Of a stretch of 49,635 bases of DNA, positions 1-7,452 are shown in pieces. The position numbers and the translations under genes were made by a program. The notes below the pieces were generated by a model, which worked only from the letters and a program-made list of their open reading frames with translations, made no database searches and had not been told where the DNA came from. This DNA comes from CAZYVD01 sp964651045 (GTDB lineage Bacteria > Zhuqueibacterota > QNDG01 > DSAB01). The DNA lies in the NCBI GenBank assembly GCA_964651045.1, contig CAZYVD010000014.1, positions 1 through 49,635 of the forward strand, in the 5' to 3' direction. How positions within the stretch are numbered: position 1 is the first letter of the stretch; each line of letters starts with the position of its first letter.

Positions 1-404
1 CAGGATAATGCAAATGCTCTTTGAAAATTTCTATTGAATTTCATTGGAATAACTTGTATTTTCTCCGAATTTAGCAGTGAGTTTTACGATTAACTGATAC
101 TGTCAAGGAACGAAAATTGATCGTATTTTTGGTATTAAGGGGCTATTTCATGAAGCCCTAATTGGATCACACTAGAGCTGGCCTCTGAGCTGTTCAGCGT
201 CCCTTGTGTGTGATATAAGGAAATTCAGGTCGAACTGTGGTTTTATTCAGTAAGGCAGGAGAGGCCCACAATGCGAATCTTGTGGGTTTAGTTGGCTAAT
301 CGTGGTCGCTTCTTGGAGCTGCAATTTATTTAAATCTTTACTCTGATTACCGGCCTCGTAGGTTTTGAACCAAGTAAAAATAGGAGTAAAAATAGGAGGA
401 GAAA
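1..404. other. gene-free stretch at window start
   Basis: I see no convincing coding frame here. The stretch carries a clear hairpin at 265-286, listed separately, and a looser inverted repeat ATCACAC (166-172) / GTGTGAT (208-214). Just before the next gene the segment reading aaaataggag occurs twice in tandem (about 376-397), the second copy contributing the ribosome binding site of the gene at 405. Confidence 0.5.
265..286 (+). terminator. hairpin, possible weak terminator
   Basis: Perfect 7-bp stem CCCACAA / TTGTGGG with an 8-nt loop, followed by tttagtt. The stem is convincing but the T-tract is short, so termination is only plausible. It could end a transcript from a gene outside the window or be part of the repeat-rich region. 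Confidence 0.35.
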
Positions 405-800
405 ATGAAAACAAATCGTTTACTTATTTCGACATTGATTCTTTTGATGTGTTTAGGTACTCTTTTTGCTCAGACACCCAAATGGAAACTATTGGGCATT
501 AGAAAAGTGAAATTACATACAGAAAGGGATGTCATCTTAGTAGGAGCCGATGAGGGAGTTTTTAAGAAGATCAAACTGACAGTTAAAGTATCTGGAATCC
601 ATTTCAAAGATATGAAAGTACATTTTGCCAATGGCGATACATTTGATGTAAAGATCAGGCGCATTATCCCAGCTGGAGGTGAAACCAGAGTAATAGATCT
701 ACCAGGTAAGAATAGAATAATCAAGAAAGTTGTATTCTGGTATAAATCCACAAAGAAAAATAATAAACGCGCCACAGTAAGATTGTGGGGTATGCGATAA
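405..800 (+). CDS. small exported protein, DUF2541-like
   Basis: A 131-residue protein with a typical signal peptide: K/R near the N-terminus, a hydrophobic stretch at about residues 6-20, and a likely cleavage after LFA at 20-22. The mature part (about 108 residues) is predicted mostly beta-strand. Its pattern of a W-x-L-L-G start, a central N-G pair and a closing I-x-K-V-x-F-W-Y run reminds me of the DUF2541 family of small periplasmic proteins, but I could not test this. The start is supported by an AGGAGG ribosome site 4-5 nt upstream. It has no cysteines after the signal, so it is not a lipoprotein or redox protein. It stands alone, followed by a long inverted repeat. Function unknown. 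Confidence 0.65.
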   Translation: MKTNRLLISTLILLMCLGTLFAQTPKWKLLGIRKVKLHTERDVILVGADEGVFKKIKLTVKVSGIHFKDMKVHFANGDTFDVKIRRIIPAGGETRVIDLPGKNRIIKKVVFWYKSTKKNNKRATVRLWGMR

Positions 801-851
801 ATTCAAAGACATCTCATAAAGGTTTGACCTGAAAAATTAGATTCTCTTTGT

Positions 852-902
852 CTGCCACGTCCCTTTCGGCTTTGCTCATGACAGGCTTCAGGGGCGTGGC
901 AG
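852..902. repeat. long inverted repeat (13-bp arms, 25-nt loop)
   Basis: CTGCCACGTCCCT (852-864) pairs with AGGGGCGTGGCAG (890-902), with a single G-T pair, around a 25-nt loop. There is no T-tract after it, so it is not a standard terminator. It lies in the gene-free gap 801-1023 and may be an interspersed palindromic element. Only one copy was seen in this window. Confidence 0.5.
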
Positions 903-1023
903 TTGTGGCATGTATCATACAAGATGATAGGGTACAGGTGACCTCATATTTCTGTCACTGACTCGGTGCATACTCATACCTAAGAATTGGGTAATGAGTC
1001 ATACAGTAATATAATATTGAAAT

Positions 1024-1105
1024 TATGCTTTTTACAATTATGTATGGTTTGATGTTAACAGATCTGTTCCTTGAGTTTTCATAAACTTATCGGATGGAGA
1101 GAAGA
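1024..1105 (+). pseudogene. decayed 5' end of a paralogue of the membrane gene at 1940
   Basis: In the plus strand this stretch reads as a short peptide containing the run YGLMLTDLFL, which also occurs in the N-terminus of the membrane protein at 1940-2500. The DNA match runs from about 1027-1105 against 1967-2042. An extra base near 1072 shifts the frame and gives a stop soon after, so the copy is broken. The sequence then runs into the next gene, which is unrelated. This looks like the remnant of a duplicated gene whose remainder was deleted or replaced. Confidence 0.6.
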
Positions 1106-1108
1106 ATC

Positions 1109-1720
1109 ATGACCTGGATTTCGTTTTTAGTGGGGTCAATTGAGGCAAATAAAATTATCTTTAGATATTTAGTTGCTGCTTGTATTTTAATTGTTTTTTC
1201 CTTTATTGTTTTTCGTGTAATTGTAAGAAATGATTATTGTAAAAAGAGAAAATTGACATTCATTTCTTATTCACTTGAAGTGCTTGTCTTTGCCTTACAT
1301 GCAAATTTTATCTATTTATATATTCCAGCTAAGTGGCCAAATTTACCACCCTTTCCAGAAAACTTGTTACTTCGAATTATATCGATAGTTTTTATTCTTA
1401 TTGGTTTTTTAATCGTTGCAGTCGCCATGTTAGGTTTGGGATATAGACGTACGATGGGACAAGATAAAAAAATACTAAAGACAAATGGATTGTATAAATA
1501 TTCTAGAAATCCCCAATTAGTTGGTTACGGAATGATTCTTATTGCATTAGTTTTGTTTGATCTTTCGTTGTTTTCCTTAGGCTGGTTCATAATGTACCTT
1601 ATTATTTCTTACTTTATGATAAAGACAGAAGAAGAATTTCTTACTACTAATTATGGGGAAGAATATCTCAAGTATTGTAATAATGTACCAAGATTAATTA
1701 GACTTTTTTTAAAACGTTAA
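1109..1720 (+). CDS. isoprenylcysteine carboxyl methyltransferase-like membrane protein
   Basis: About 203 residues with four or five membrane segments and the C-terminal signature of the ICMT/PEMT methyltransferase superfamily: an N-G-L-Y-x-Y-S-R-N-P-Q segment, a hydrophobic helix, then an E-E-E-F motif and a conserved Y-G-E-E-Y-x-x-Y block ahead of a P-R-x-I end. These motifs form the SAM-binding part in characterised members. The substrate in bacteria is usually unknown. I chose the ATG at 1109 because a GGAGA site lies 8 nt upstream. The earlier in-frame ATG at 1094 falls inside the decayed paralogue fragment. It is an isolated gene with AT-rich codon use, which hints at acquisition but does not show it. 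Confidence 0.7.
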   Translation: MTWISFLVGSIEANKIIFRYLVAACILIVFSFIVFRVIVRNDYCKKRKLTFISYSLEVLVFALHANFIYLYIPAKWPNLPPFPENLLLRIISIVFILIGFLIVAVAMLGLGYRRTMGQDKKILKTNGLYKYSRNPQLVGYGMILIALVLFDLSLFSLGWFIMYLIISYFMIKTEEEFLTTNYGEEYLKYCNNVPRLIRLFLKR

Positions 1721-1939
1721 GTTGTACTCAATAGTATTCTTACGATTCAGAATTACGGCAGCCTTAACACGGACAAGAAATTGCAGTACAGAAAATCTGT
1801 AATCATAAGTACTTTAAGTGGGTTCGCGATTGTTAAGCATCGGCGTAATACATTAGGCATGAACTTACATTTTCGGAATATAAAATTAATGAGCATTAAT
1901 TAAATGATAATCATAATAAAAACATTGGGGTGATTAGTC
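1721..1939. other. intergenic region with palindrome at 1884-1901
   Basis: No gene is seen. AATTAATG (1884-1891) and CATTAATT (1894-1901) form a perfect 8-bp inverted repeat with a 2-nt gap, about 40 nt before the start of the membrane gene at 1940. This is a possible operator, not matched to any known regulator. Confidence 0.35.
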
Positions 1940-2500
1940 ATGCTGAAATACAATATTGTAATTACACTGTTTACTATAGTGTACGGACTAATGTTAACCG
2001 ATTTATTTTTAAGTTTTCATAAACTTATCAGATATAGAAAGAAAGTAAAATGGCATTGGTTACCACTTTTAACTGCATGGTACTTATTTTTGATTATCTT
2101 AAAAAATTGGTGGGATTTGTCATCACTTCAGAATAGTGTGGATTCTATGAATATATATTTTTTCATAGCATATGGACATTTATTGTTTTTGACGTTTTTA
2201 TTAGTCTCAACAGCCTTACCTGACATAATTGAAAAAAGCGAACTTGATTTAAAAAGCTACTATTTTAGAAATCACAGATACTTTTGGGGATTAATGAGTT
2301 CTGTTGTTGTTTTATCGATAGTAATAAATTTTATTAAACGGTTTCATGAGTTGGACACATCAGTTATCTTCATCCTTCTTGCTGTTATTATACTCCCAAT
2401 CTTGACAATTACACTTGCAATAACTAAGAGATACAGAGTACATTCTACTATTATTATAATACTTGTAATAGGAGTTGTATTTGAAATAATTAATAGATGA
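1940..2500 (+). CDS. hypothetical integral membrane protein
   Basis: A 186-residue protein with about five hydrophobic segments (roughly residues 5-25, 42-60, 72-94, 114-133 and 142-184) and a basic loop after the first one. I do not recognise a functional family with confidence. The N-terminal run around Y-G-L-M-L-T-D is duplicated as a decayed copy at 1024-1105. The start has a GGGGTGA site about 8 nt upstream. It has no operon partner, being flanked by long gene-free gaps with palindromes. The gene is strongly AT-rich compared with the metabolic genes that follow, consistent with a recently acquired or fast-changing locus. Confidence 0.6.
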   Translation: MLKYNIVITLFTIVYGLMLTDLFLSFHKLIRYRKKVKWHWLPLLTAWYLFLIILKNWWDLSSLQNSVDSMNIYFFIAYGHLLFLTFLLVSTALPDIIEKSELDLKSYYFRNHRYFWGLMSSVVVLSIVINFIKRFHELDTSVIFILLAVIILPILTITLAITKRYRVHSTIIIILVIGVVFEIINR

Positions 2501-2517
2501 AAAGTTAATATTTCCTA

Positions 2518-2547
2518 CTCGTTCCCAAAATCCAGTTTGGAGACGAT
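2518..2547. repeat. interspersed palindromic repeat, degenerate copy
   Basis: Reads CTCGTTCCCAAA, a 5-nt spacer, then GTTTGGAGACGA. It aligns with the better-preserved copy at 2744-2765, including the flanking CTC. The right arm has lost one G. Confidence 0.4.
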
Positions 2548-2566
2548 TGGATTGCGCTAGCATGTT

Positions 2567-2597
2567 GCCGCTTTTAAAAGCGGCGCCAAGGCGCCGC
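2567..2597. repeat. two overlapping GC-rich palindromes
   Basis: An 18-bp perfect palindrome at 2567-2584 (GCCGCTTTT/AAAAGCGGC) shares bases with a second inverted repeat at 2580-2597 (GCGGCGCC, AA, GGCGCCGC). In RNA the two stems would exclude each other. The local GC content contrasts sharply with the AT-rich surroundings. Confidence 0.6.
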
Positions 2598-2653
2598 AGT
2601 CCAAAATTAATGCTCACACGAGGATAGCTATCATATTTAATTTTTATCGTGTG

Positions 2654-2674
2654 GCACGACCCTTGTGGTCGTGC
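2654..2674. terminator. hairpin, possible terminator
   Basis: Perfect 8-bp stem GCACGACC / GGTCGTGC with loop CTTGT, followed by ttctta. The stem is strong and the T-tract poor. It could end the transcript of the membrane gene 150 nt upstream or belong to the repeat cluster. Confidence 0.35.
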
Positions 2675-2743
2675 TTCTTAAGCTTTCGTTAACATTGGTA
2701 TTTTAAATTCATCCAGAGTAAAGCCCGATCCATTCTCTCCTCA

Positions 2744-2765
2744 TTCCCAAACAGGAGTTTGGGAA
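2744..2765. repeat. interspersed palindromic repeat, intact copy
   Basis: TTCCCAAAC (2744-2752) and GTTTGGGAA (2757-2765) form a perfect 9-bp stem around AGGA. It resembles short palindromic repeats built on TTCCCAAAC that are scattered through many bacterial genomes. Confidence 0.5.
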
Positions 2766-3027
2766 CCAGAGGACAAGATAAAAAATGAGTGCAATAAATT
2801 ACCATACCGTCCCACTTTCTCATTTCTCAATCAACTTTTTTCAATCCATCTATGTATATATTTCCAAATATCTTCAAATTAACTAAGAGGATACGATGTT
2901 TTTTCTATATTCCAGAGCGGTGTACCTTTTTTCTTGATTTTGAATAATTTTAATATTAATTTTAAATCTTTAAATAATGACAGAAAGGTCTGGCCTGAGG
3001 GCCAACAAAATAGAAGGAGACAGGTAA

Positions 3028-3477
3028 ATGTCCTGTGTAAAAAAGATAGATGTAGAGACTTTTCTGGGGCCTATTGAGGATGAGGTCGATTTTTTCTTTT
3101 CAAATTTTTTTGGTTCTGTATATCCATCTATCTACAGGGAAGATGTATACTGGAAACCTCCTACAGATGTCTATGAAACAAGTCATGACTATTTTGTTAT
3201 CATGGAACTCGGTCATATGAAACCAGAAGATGTCTCGATAACTTTTAATGATGGTATACTTACAATACAGGGAGTTAGAAAGGCAGTACCATCATCAGAG
3301 CAGAGAAAGTATCATAAGATGGAGATCAATTACGGACCATTTGTCAGGAGAATCCCAATTAGAGATGAGGTCGATATAGAAAGCCTATCAGCAAAATATC
3401 ATGACGGATTTCTCGAGATTCGTCTTCCCAAGAGAGAGATCTCTCATAATAATATTATAGATATTGAGATAGAGTGA
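3028..3477 (+). CDS. Hsp20/alpha-crystallin small heat-shock protein
   Basis: A 149-residue small heat-shock protein. The alpha-crystallin domain starts near residue 45 with the P-P-T-D-V-Y-E-T strand, has a V-x-I-x-x-x-D-G-I-L-T-I-Q-G block in the middle, and ends with the Y-H-D-G-F-L-E-I-R-L-P-K strand that is the family hallmark. Such proteins form oligomers that hold unfolding proteins. It lacks the usual C-terminal I-x-I/V anchor in its standard position, though I-D-I-E-I at the end may serve. An AAGGAGA site precedes the start. Its stop lies one base before the lon start, so the two are surely co-transcribed. That pairing makes sense: a holdase together with a protease for proteins that cannot be refolded. 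Confidence 0.93.
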   Translation: MSCVKKIDVETFLGPIEDEVDFFFSNFFGSVYPSIYREDVYWKPPTDVYETSHDYFVIMELGHMKPEDVSITFNDGILTIQGVRKAVPSSEQRKYHKMEINYGPFVRRIPIRDEVDIESLSAKYHDGFLEIRLPKREISHNNIIDIEIE

Positions 3478-3478
3478 A

Positions 3479-5863
3479 ATGTCAATGAGTGAAGAAAATC
3501 AAAATCCGCTTCACAGGCCAGGTGACTTTGGCGGCCAGTCGGAGATACCGAATGAACTCCCAATACTTCCAGTTACAAACTTTTTGATCTTCCCGTATGT
3601 AGTTGCTCCTTTAATAATAAGCGACGAAAAGAGAATGGCTCTGGTAAATGAAGCGCTTAGCGACCGCAAGATTATAGGGCTATTTGCAATGAAGTCAAAG
3701 AAGCAGGAGAGTGGGGAGGGAGATCTCTATGACATCGGAACTGCTGCAATAATTCTAAAAATGTTCCGAATACCAGATGGAAACATGGGACTGATGATTC
3801 AGGGTCTATCAAGAATTAGATTAAAGCAGATAGTACAGGTCGAGCCCTATCTAAGAGGGATAATGGAGATACTCCCTGAGAAGGAGGCTACAGGAGTAAA
3901 GGTCAAGGCACTGGTTAGGGAGGTAGTGGAGATATTTCAGCAGATTGTTTCCATGTCGCCGCTTCTTCCGGATGAACTAGGTGCTCTGGTAACAAATGTT
4001 GAAAATCCTGGTAGGCTTGCAGACATAATTGCATCCAATCTGAAAATAGAAATATCGGAAAGACAGGACATACTGGAGACTCTTAATATAGAATCAAGAC
4101 TAACAAAGCTGCTTGGTTATTTAAACAAGGAGCTGGAGCTGCTTAAAGTTGGGAATAAGATACAGTCAGAGGTAAAGAGTAAGATAGAGGAAAGCCAGAA
4201 AGAGTATTTTTTGCGGGAGCAGCTTAAGGCAATTCAGAAGGAATTGGGCGAGAAGGATGAACGTACAGCAGAAATAGAGGAGTTGAAGAAACAGATTGAA
4301 GAGTCTGCAATGCCAGATGAGGCAAGAGAGGCAGCGGAGAAGGAATTGAAGCGTTTGAGTATGATGCCTCCCCAGGCCGCTGAGTATACAGTATCCCGGA
4401 CATATCTAGACTGGCTTATTGGCCTTCCATGGAACATCTCAACAGAAGACACCATCGATGTGGTCAGGGCAAAAGAAATCTTAGAAGAGGATCATTACGA
4501 TCTTGAGGATGTAAAAGAGAGAATACTCGAATTTCTGGCTGTAAGGAAACTAAAGGAGAGTTCAAAGGGTCCTATTCTCTGCTTTGTTGGACCGCCAGGT
4601 GTTGGCAAGACCTCACTCGGTCGATCTATTGCCCGTGCCATGGGAAGAAAATTTGTCAGGTATTCACTCGGAGGCATACGGGATGAGGCTGAGATTCGTG
4701 GTCACAGAAGAACATATATTGGTGCTCTGCCTGGAAGGATAATTCAGGGAATAAAAAAAGCGGGTGCAAACAATCCTGTATTTATGCTGGACGAGATCGA
4801 TAAGGTTGGAAGCGATTTTAGAGGAGATCCAGCCTCTGCCCTCCTTGAGGTTCTCGATCCAGAACAGAACAGCACTTTTTCGGATCACTATCTTGAAGTG
4901 ACGTTTGACCTTTCACGAGTAATGTTTATTACAACCGCAAATGTGCTCGAAACAATACCTCTGCCTCTTTTAGATAGGATGGAGATATTGAGACTTCCTG
5001 GTTATGTGGAAGAAGAAAAACTTGAAATTGCAAGAAAGTATCTGATTCCGCGGCAGAGGGAGGAGAATGGATTAAAAAAGGGACAGATCAGTTTTACGAA
5101 ATCTGCAATCAGGAAAATCATTTCAGATTATACAAGAGAAGCAGGTGTAAGGAATCTGGAAAGGGAGATAGGCTCATGCTGCAGAAAGACTGCAAGACTG
5201 GTGGCCGAGGGGAAGGTGAAGAAGGTAAGCGTAGATCCCGAACAGGTAACTAAATTTTTAGGCCCCCAGAAATATTTTCCTGAAATGGCACAGAGGAGAG
5301 ATGCTGTAGGAGTGGCAACAGGTATGGCATGGACTCCTGCAGGAGGAGTAATACTCTTTGTAGAAGCAACAGTAATGCCGGGCAGCAATAGACTAGAACT
5401 TACGGGTAAACTCGGAGATGTGATGAAAGAGTCTGCACATGCTGCTCTTTCTTTCATCAGATCCAATGCAGAGAGTTTGGGTATAGATGAAAATTTATTT
5501 ATAAAAAAGGATATTCATATACATATTCCTGAAGGAGCAACCCCAAAGGATGGACCTTCTGCAGGTGTTGCTCTGGCAAGTGCAATGGTATCTGTCTTAA
5601 CAGGAAGACCAATAAGACACAATATTGCCATGACAGGTGAGATCACACTGAGGGGTAAGGTGCTTCCGGTTGGAGGCATTAAAGAGAAGGTTCTTGCAGC
5701 AAAGAGGGCCGGGATACGAAATGTCATTCTACCACGACTCAACGAGAACGAACTCAATGAGATACCCGAATATCTGCGTGAAAAAATGTCATTTCATTTT
5801 GTGGAAAGGCTCGATGATGTTTTTAAATTAACATTAAAACCAGAAATCAAAAAGAAACATTAG
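3479..5863 (+). CDS. lon: ATP-dependent Lon protease
   Basis: A 794-residue LonA-type protease. The N-terminal substrate-recognition domain spans about residues 25-220 and is followed by a charged coiled-coil stretch (about 230-295). The AAA+ module has Walker A GPPGVGKT at 371-378 and Walker B F-M-L-D-E-I-D. The C-terminal S16 protease domain has the Ser-Lys dyad: S694 in G-P-S-A-G and K737 in K-E-K, the same 43-residue spacing as in E. coli Lon. It degrades misfolded and short-lived regulatory proteins in the cytoplasm. The start ATG follows the hsp20 stop by one base and lacks a strong ribosome site, which suggests translational coupling. An in-frame ATG two codons later is equally possible. 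Complete, with nothing missing. Confidence 0.97.
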   Translation: MSMSEENQNPLHRPGDFGGQSEIPNELPILPVTNFLIFPYVVAPLIISDEKRMALVNEALSDRKIIGLFAMKSKKQESGEGDLYDIGTAAIILKMFRIPDGNMGLMIQGLSRIRLKQIVQVEPYLRGIMEILPEKEATGVKVKALVREVVEIFQQIVSMSPLLPDELGALVTNVENPGRLADIIASNLKIEISERQDILETLNIESRLTKLLGYLNKELELLKVGNKIQSEVKSKIEESQKEYFLREQLKAIQKELGEKDERTAEIEELKKQIEESAMPDEAREAAEKELKRLSMMPPQAAEYTVSRTYLDWLIGLPWNISTEDTIDVVRAKEILEEDHYDLEDVKERILEFLAVRKLKESSKGPILCFVGPPGVGKTSLGRSIARAMGRKFVRYSLGGIRDEAEIRGHRRTYIGALPGRIIQGIKKAGANNPVFMLDEIDKVGSDFRGDPASALLEVLDPEQNSTFSDHYLEVTFDLSRVMFITTANVLETIPLPLLDRMEILRLPGYVEEEKLEIARKYLIPRQREENGLKKGQISFTKSAIRKIISDYTREAGVRNLEREIGSCCRKTARLVAEGKVKKVSVDPEQVTKFLGPQKYFPEMAQRRDAVGVATGMAWTPAGGVILFVEATVMPGSNRLELTGKLGDVMKESAHAALSFIRSNAESLGIDENLFIKKDIHIHIPEGATPKDGPSAGVALASAMVSVLTGRPIRHNIAMTGEITLRGKVLPVGGIKEKVLAAKRAGIRNVILPRLNENELNEIPEYLREKMSFHFVERLDDVFKLTLKPEIKKKH

Positions 5864-5887
5864 AGTAATAAATCTTGGAGATTGAAG

Positions 5888-7414
5888 ATGAAAGATATAC
5901 TTGAAAAGTTAAATATTGATAAAATCAATATGGGGGGATTCAATGGTGAATGGATTTCAGATCTCAAGGGTGATATTTTAGATTCTATTTCTCCAATAGA
6001 TGGCAGGAAGATTGCAAGTGTAAGGCAGGTTGCAGAAGAGGATTACAACAAGGTTATCGAGAGGGCACATCAGGCATTTCTGGAATGGAGAAAGGTGCCT
6101 GCACCCAGGAGGGGAGAAGTTGTAAGGCAGATCGGTCTTGAGCTGCGGAAATATAAAAAAGAGCTTGGTGCTCTGGTCACCATGGAGATGGGAAAGATAA
6201 GAGCAGAGGGTGAGGGAGAAGTTCAGGAGATGATCGATATTGCCGATTTTGCTGTTGGACTTTCCCGCCAGCTCTATGGACTCACGATCAAGAGTGAGAG
6301 ACCCAGGCACAAGATGTATGAGCAGTACCATCCGCTCGGAGTGGTAGGAGTAATAACGGCTTTCAATTTTCCGGTAGCTGTTTGGGCATGGAATACCATG
6401 ATAGCACTTGTATGTGGTGATTCTGTTGTCTGGAAGCCATCGAGCCAGACACCATTAACAGCCGTTGCGTGTATAAAGATAGTGGATCGGGTAATGAAGA
6501 AAAACAATGTGCCTGATGGTGTTCTGGGACTGATTATAGGGAAGGGTTCTGAAATAGGTAATGTCTTGATTTCCGATAAAAGGATCCCTCTCATAAGTTT
6601 TACAGGCAGCACTGCAATGGGCAAGAAAGTAGGTGAAGTGGTCGGGGCGAGACTGGGGAGAACCATTCTTGAACTTGGAGGCAACAATGCAATAATAGTA
6701 TCTCAGCACGGGGATCTGGAGATGGCCATTCGCACCATACTCTTTGGGGCAGTAGGAACGGCGGGTCAGAGGTGCACGACAACGAGGAGGATTATAGTTC
6801 ATGAGCAGATATATGATGAATTGCTCGGCAGGCTCATAAAAGCATATAAATCGATAAAGATTGGAGATCCACTCGAGGATGGCACACTGATGGGTCCTCT
6901 TGTCAATCGTGCTGCTGTTGAGGATATGATGAGAGCACTTGATGAGGTGAAAAAAGAGGGAGGAAGGATTGTTTATGGCGGCACGAGACTGGAAGATTAT
7001 CCATCGGATCTTTATGTAACACCATGTATCGTAGAAGCAAAAAATGAATGGCCAATCGTTCAGCAGGAAACATTTGCACCGATTCTTTATGTAATAAAAT
7101 ATAGAAAGATCGAAGAGGCCATTGAGATTCACAACAGTGTGCCGCAGGGATTGTCGTCAGCCATTTTTACACTGAATTTGAAAGAAGCAGAACTCTTTCT
7201 CTCCTGTGAAGGAAGCGACTGCGGGATTGCAAATGTAAATGTCAGCACATCGGGTGCAGAGATAGGAGGTGCGTTCGGGGGAGAGAAGGAGACCGGTGGT
7301 GGTCGTGAGTCTGGCTCTGATGCATGGAAACAGTATATGAGAAGACAGACAAATACCATCAACTGGTCTGATGAACTGCCTCTTGCTCAGGGGATTCAAT
7401 TTGGTGATCAGTAA
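5888..7414 (+). CDS. ALDH7-type NAD-dependent aldehyde dehydrogenase
   Basis: A 508-residue aldehyde dehydrogenase. The features are those of the ALDH7 (antiquitin, alpha-aminoadipic semialdehyde dehydrogenase) branch: ITAFNFPVAVWAWN at the cofactor entrance, F-T-G-S in the Rossmann fold, E-L-G-G-N-N (this branch has two N), and the catalytic cysteine C296 in G-T-A-G-Q-R-C-T-T. It would oxidise a semialdehyde to the acid with NAD+. In animals and many bacteria the substrate is aminoadipate semialdehyde from lysine breakdown, but no other lysine genes are present, so the substrate here is open. I chose the ATG at 5888, with a GGAG site 7 nt upstream, over an in-frame TTG two codons earlier. 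It lies 24 bp downstream of lon and 38 bp upstream of the CpgS-like gene. Confidence 0.9.
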   Translation: MKDILEKLNIDKINMGGFNGEWISDLKGDILDSISPIDGRKIASVRQVAEEDYNKVIERAHQAFLEWRKVPAPRRGEVVRQIGLELRKYKKELGALVTMEMGKIRAEGEGEVQEMIDIADFAVGLSRQLYGLTIKSERPRHKMYEQYHPLGVVGVITAFNFPVAVWAWNTMIALVCGDSVVWKPSSQTPLTAVACIKIVDRVMKKNNVPDGVLGLIIGKGSEIGNVLISDKRIPLISFTGSTAMGKKVGEVVGARLGRTILELGGNNAIIVSQHGDLEMAIRTILFGAVGTAGQRCTTTRRIIVHEQIYDELLGRLIKAYKSIKIGDPLEDGTLMGPLVNRAAVEDMMRALDEVKKEGGRIVYGGTRLEDYPSDLYVTPCIVEAKNEWPIVQQETFAPILYVIKYRKIEEAIEIHNSVPQGLSSAIFTLNLKEAELFLSCEGSDCGIANVNVSTSGAEIGGAFGGEKETGGGRESGSDAWKQYMRRQTNTINWSDELPLAQGIQFGDQ

Positions 7415-7452
7415 TATATTAATCAGAATCATTAATCAGGAGGAAATTTATA

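Larger units (their letters stand above)
2501..3027. other. 527-bp gene-free, palindrome-rich region
   Basis: No credible gene. It holds two copies of a TTCCCAAA...GTTTGG palindrome (2518-2547 and 2744-2765), two overlapping GC-rich palindromes (2567-2597), an inverted repeat CACACGA (2615-2621) / TCGTGTG (2647-2653) and a hairpin at 2654-2674. The last 120 bp is AT-rich and should hold the promoter of hsp20-lon. I looked for a CIRCE element and a sigma-32 site there and found neither. Confidence 0.55.

Noticed and set aside
470..775. 101-codon minus-strand frame
   Set aside because: Shadow of the exported-protein gene on the plus strand, which has a signal peptide and a strong ribosome site.
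2360..2617. 85-codon minus-strand frame across the palindromes
   Set aside because: It runs antisense to the end of the membrane gene and through the inverted repeats, has an odd composition (many S, Y and N) and no ribosome site.
2880..3027. CIRCE or sigma-32 site before hsp20-lon
   Set aside because: No TTAGCACTC-type inverted repeat and no CTTGAA/CCCCAT pair found; only AT-rich sequence with a TTGATT.
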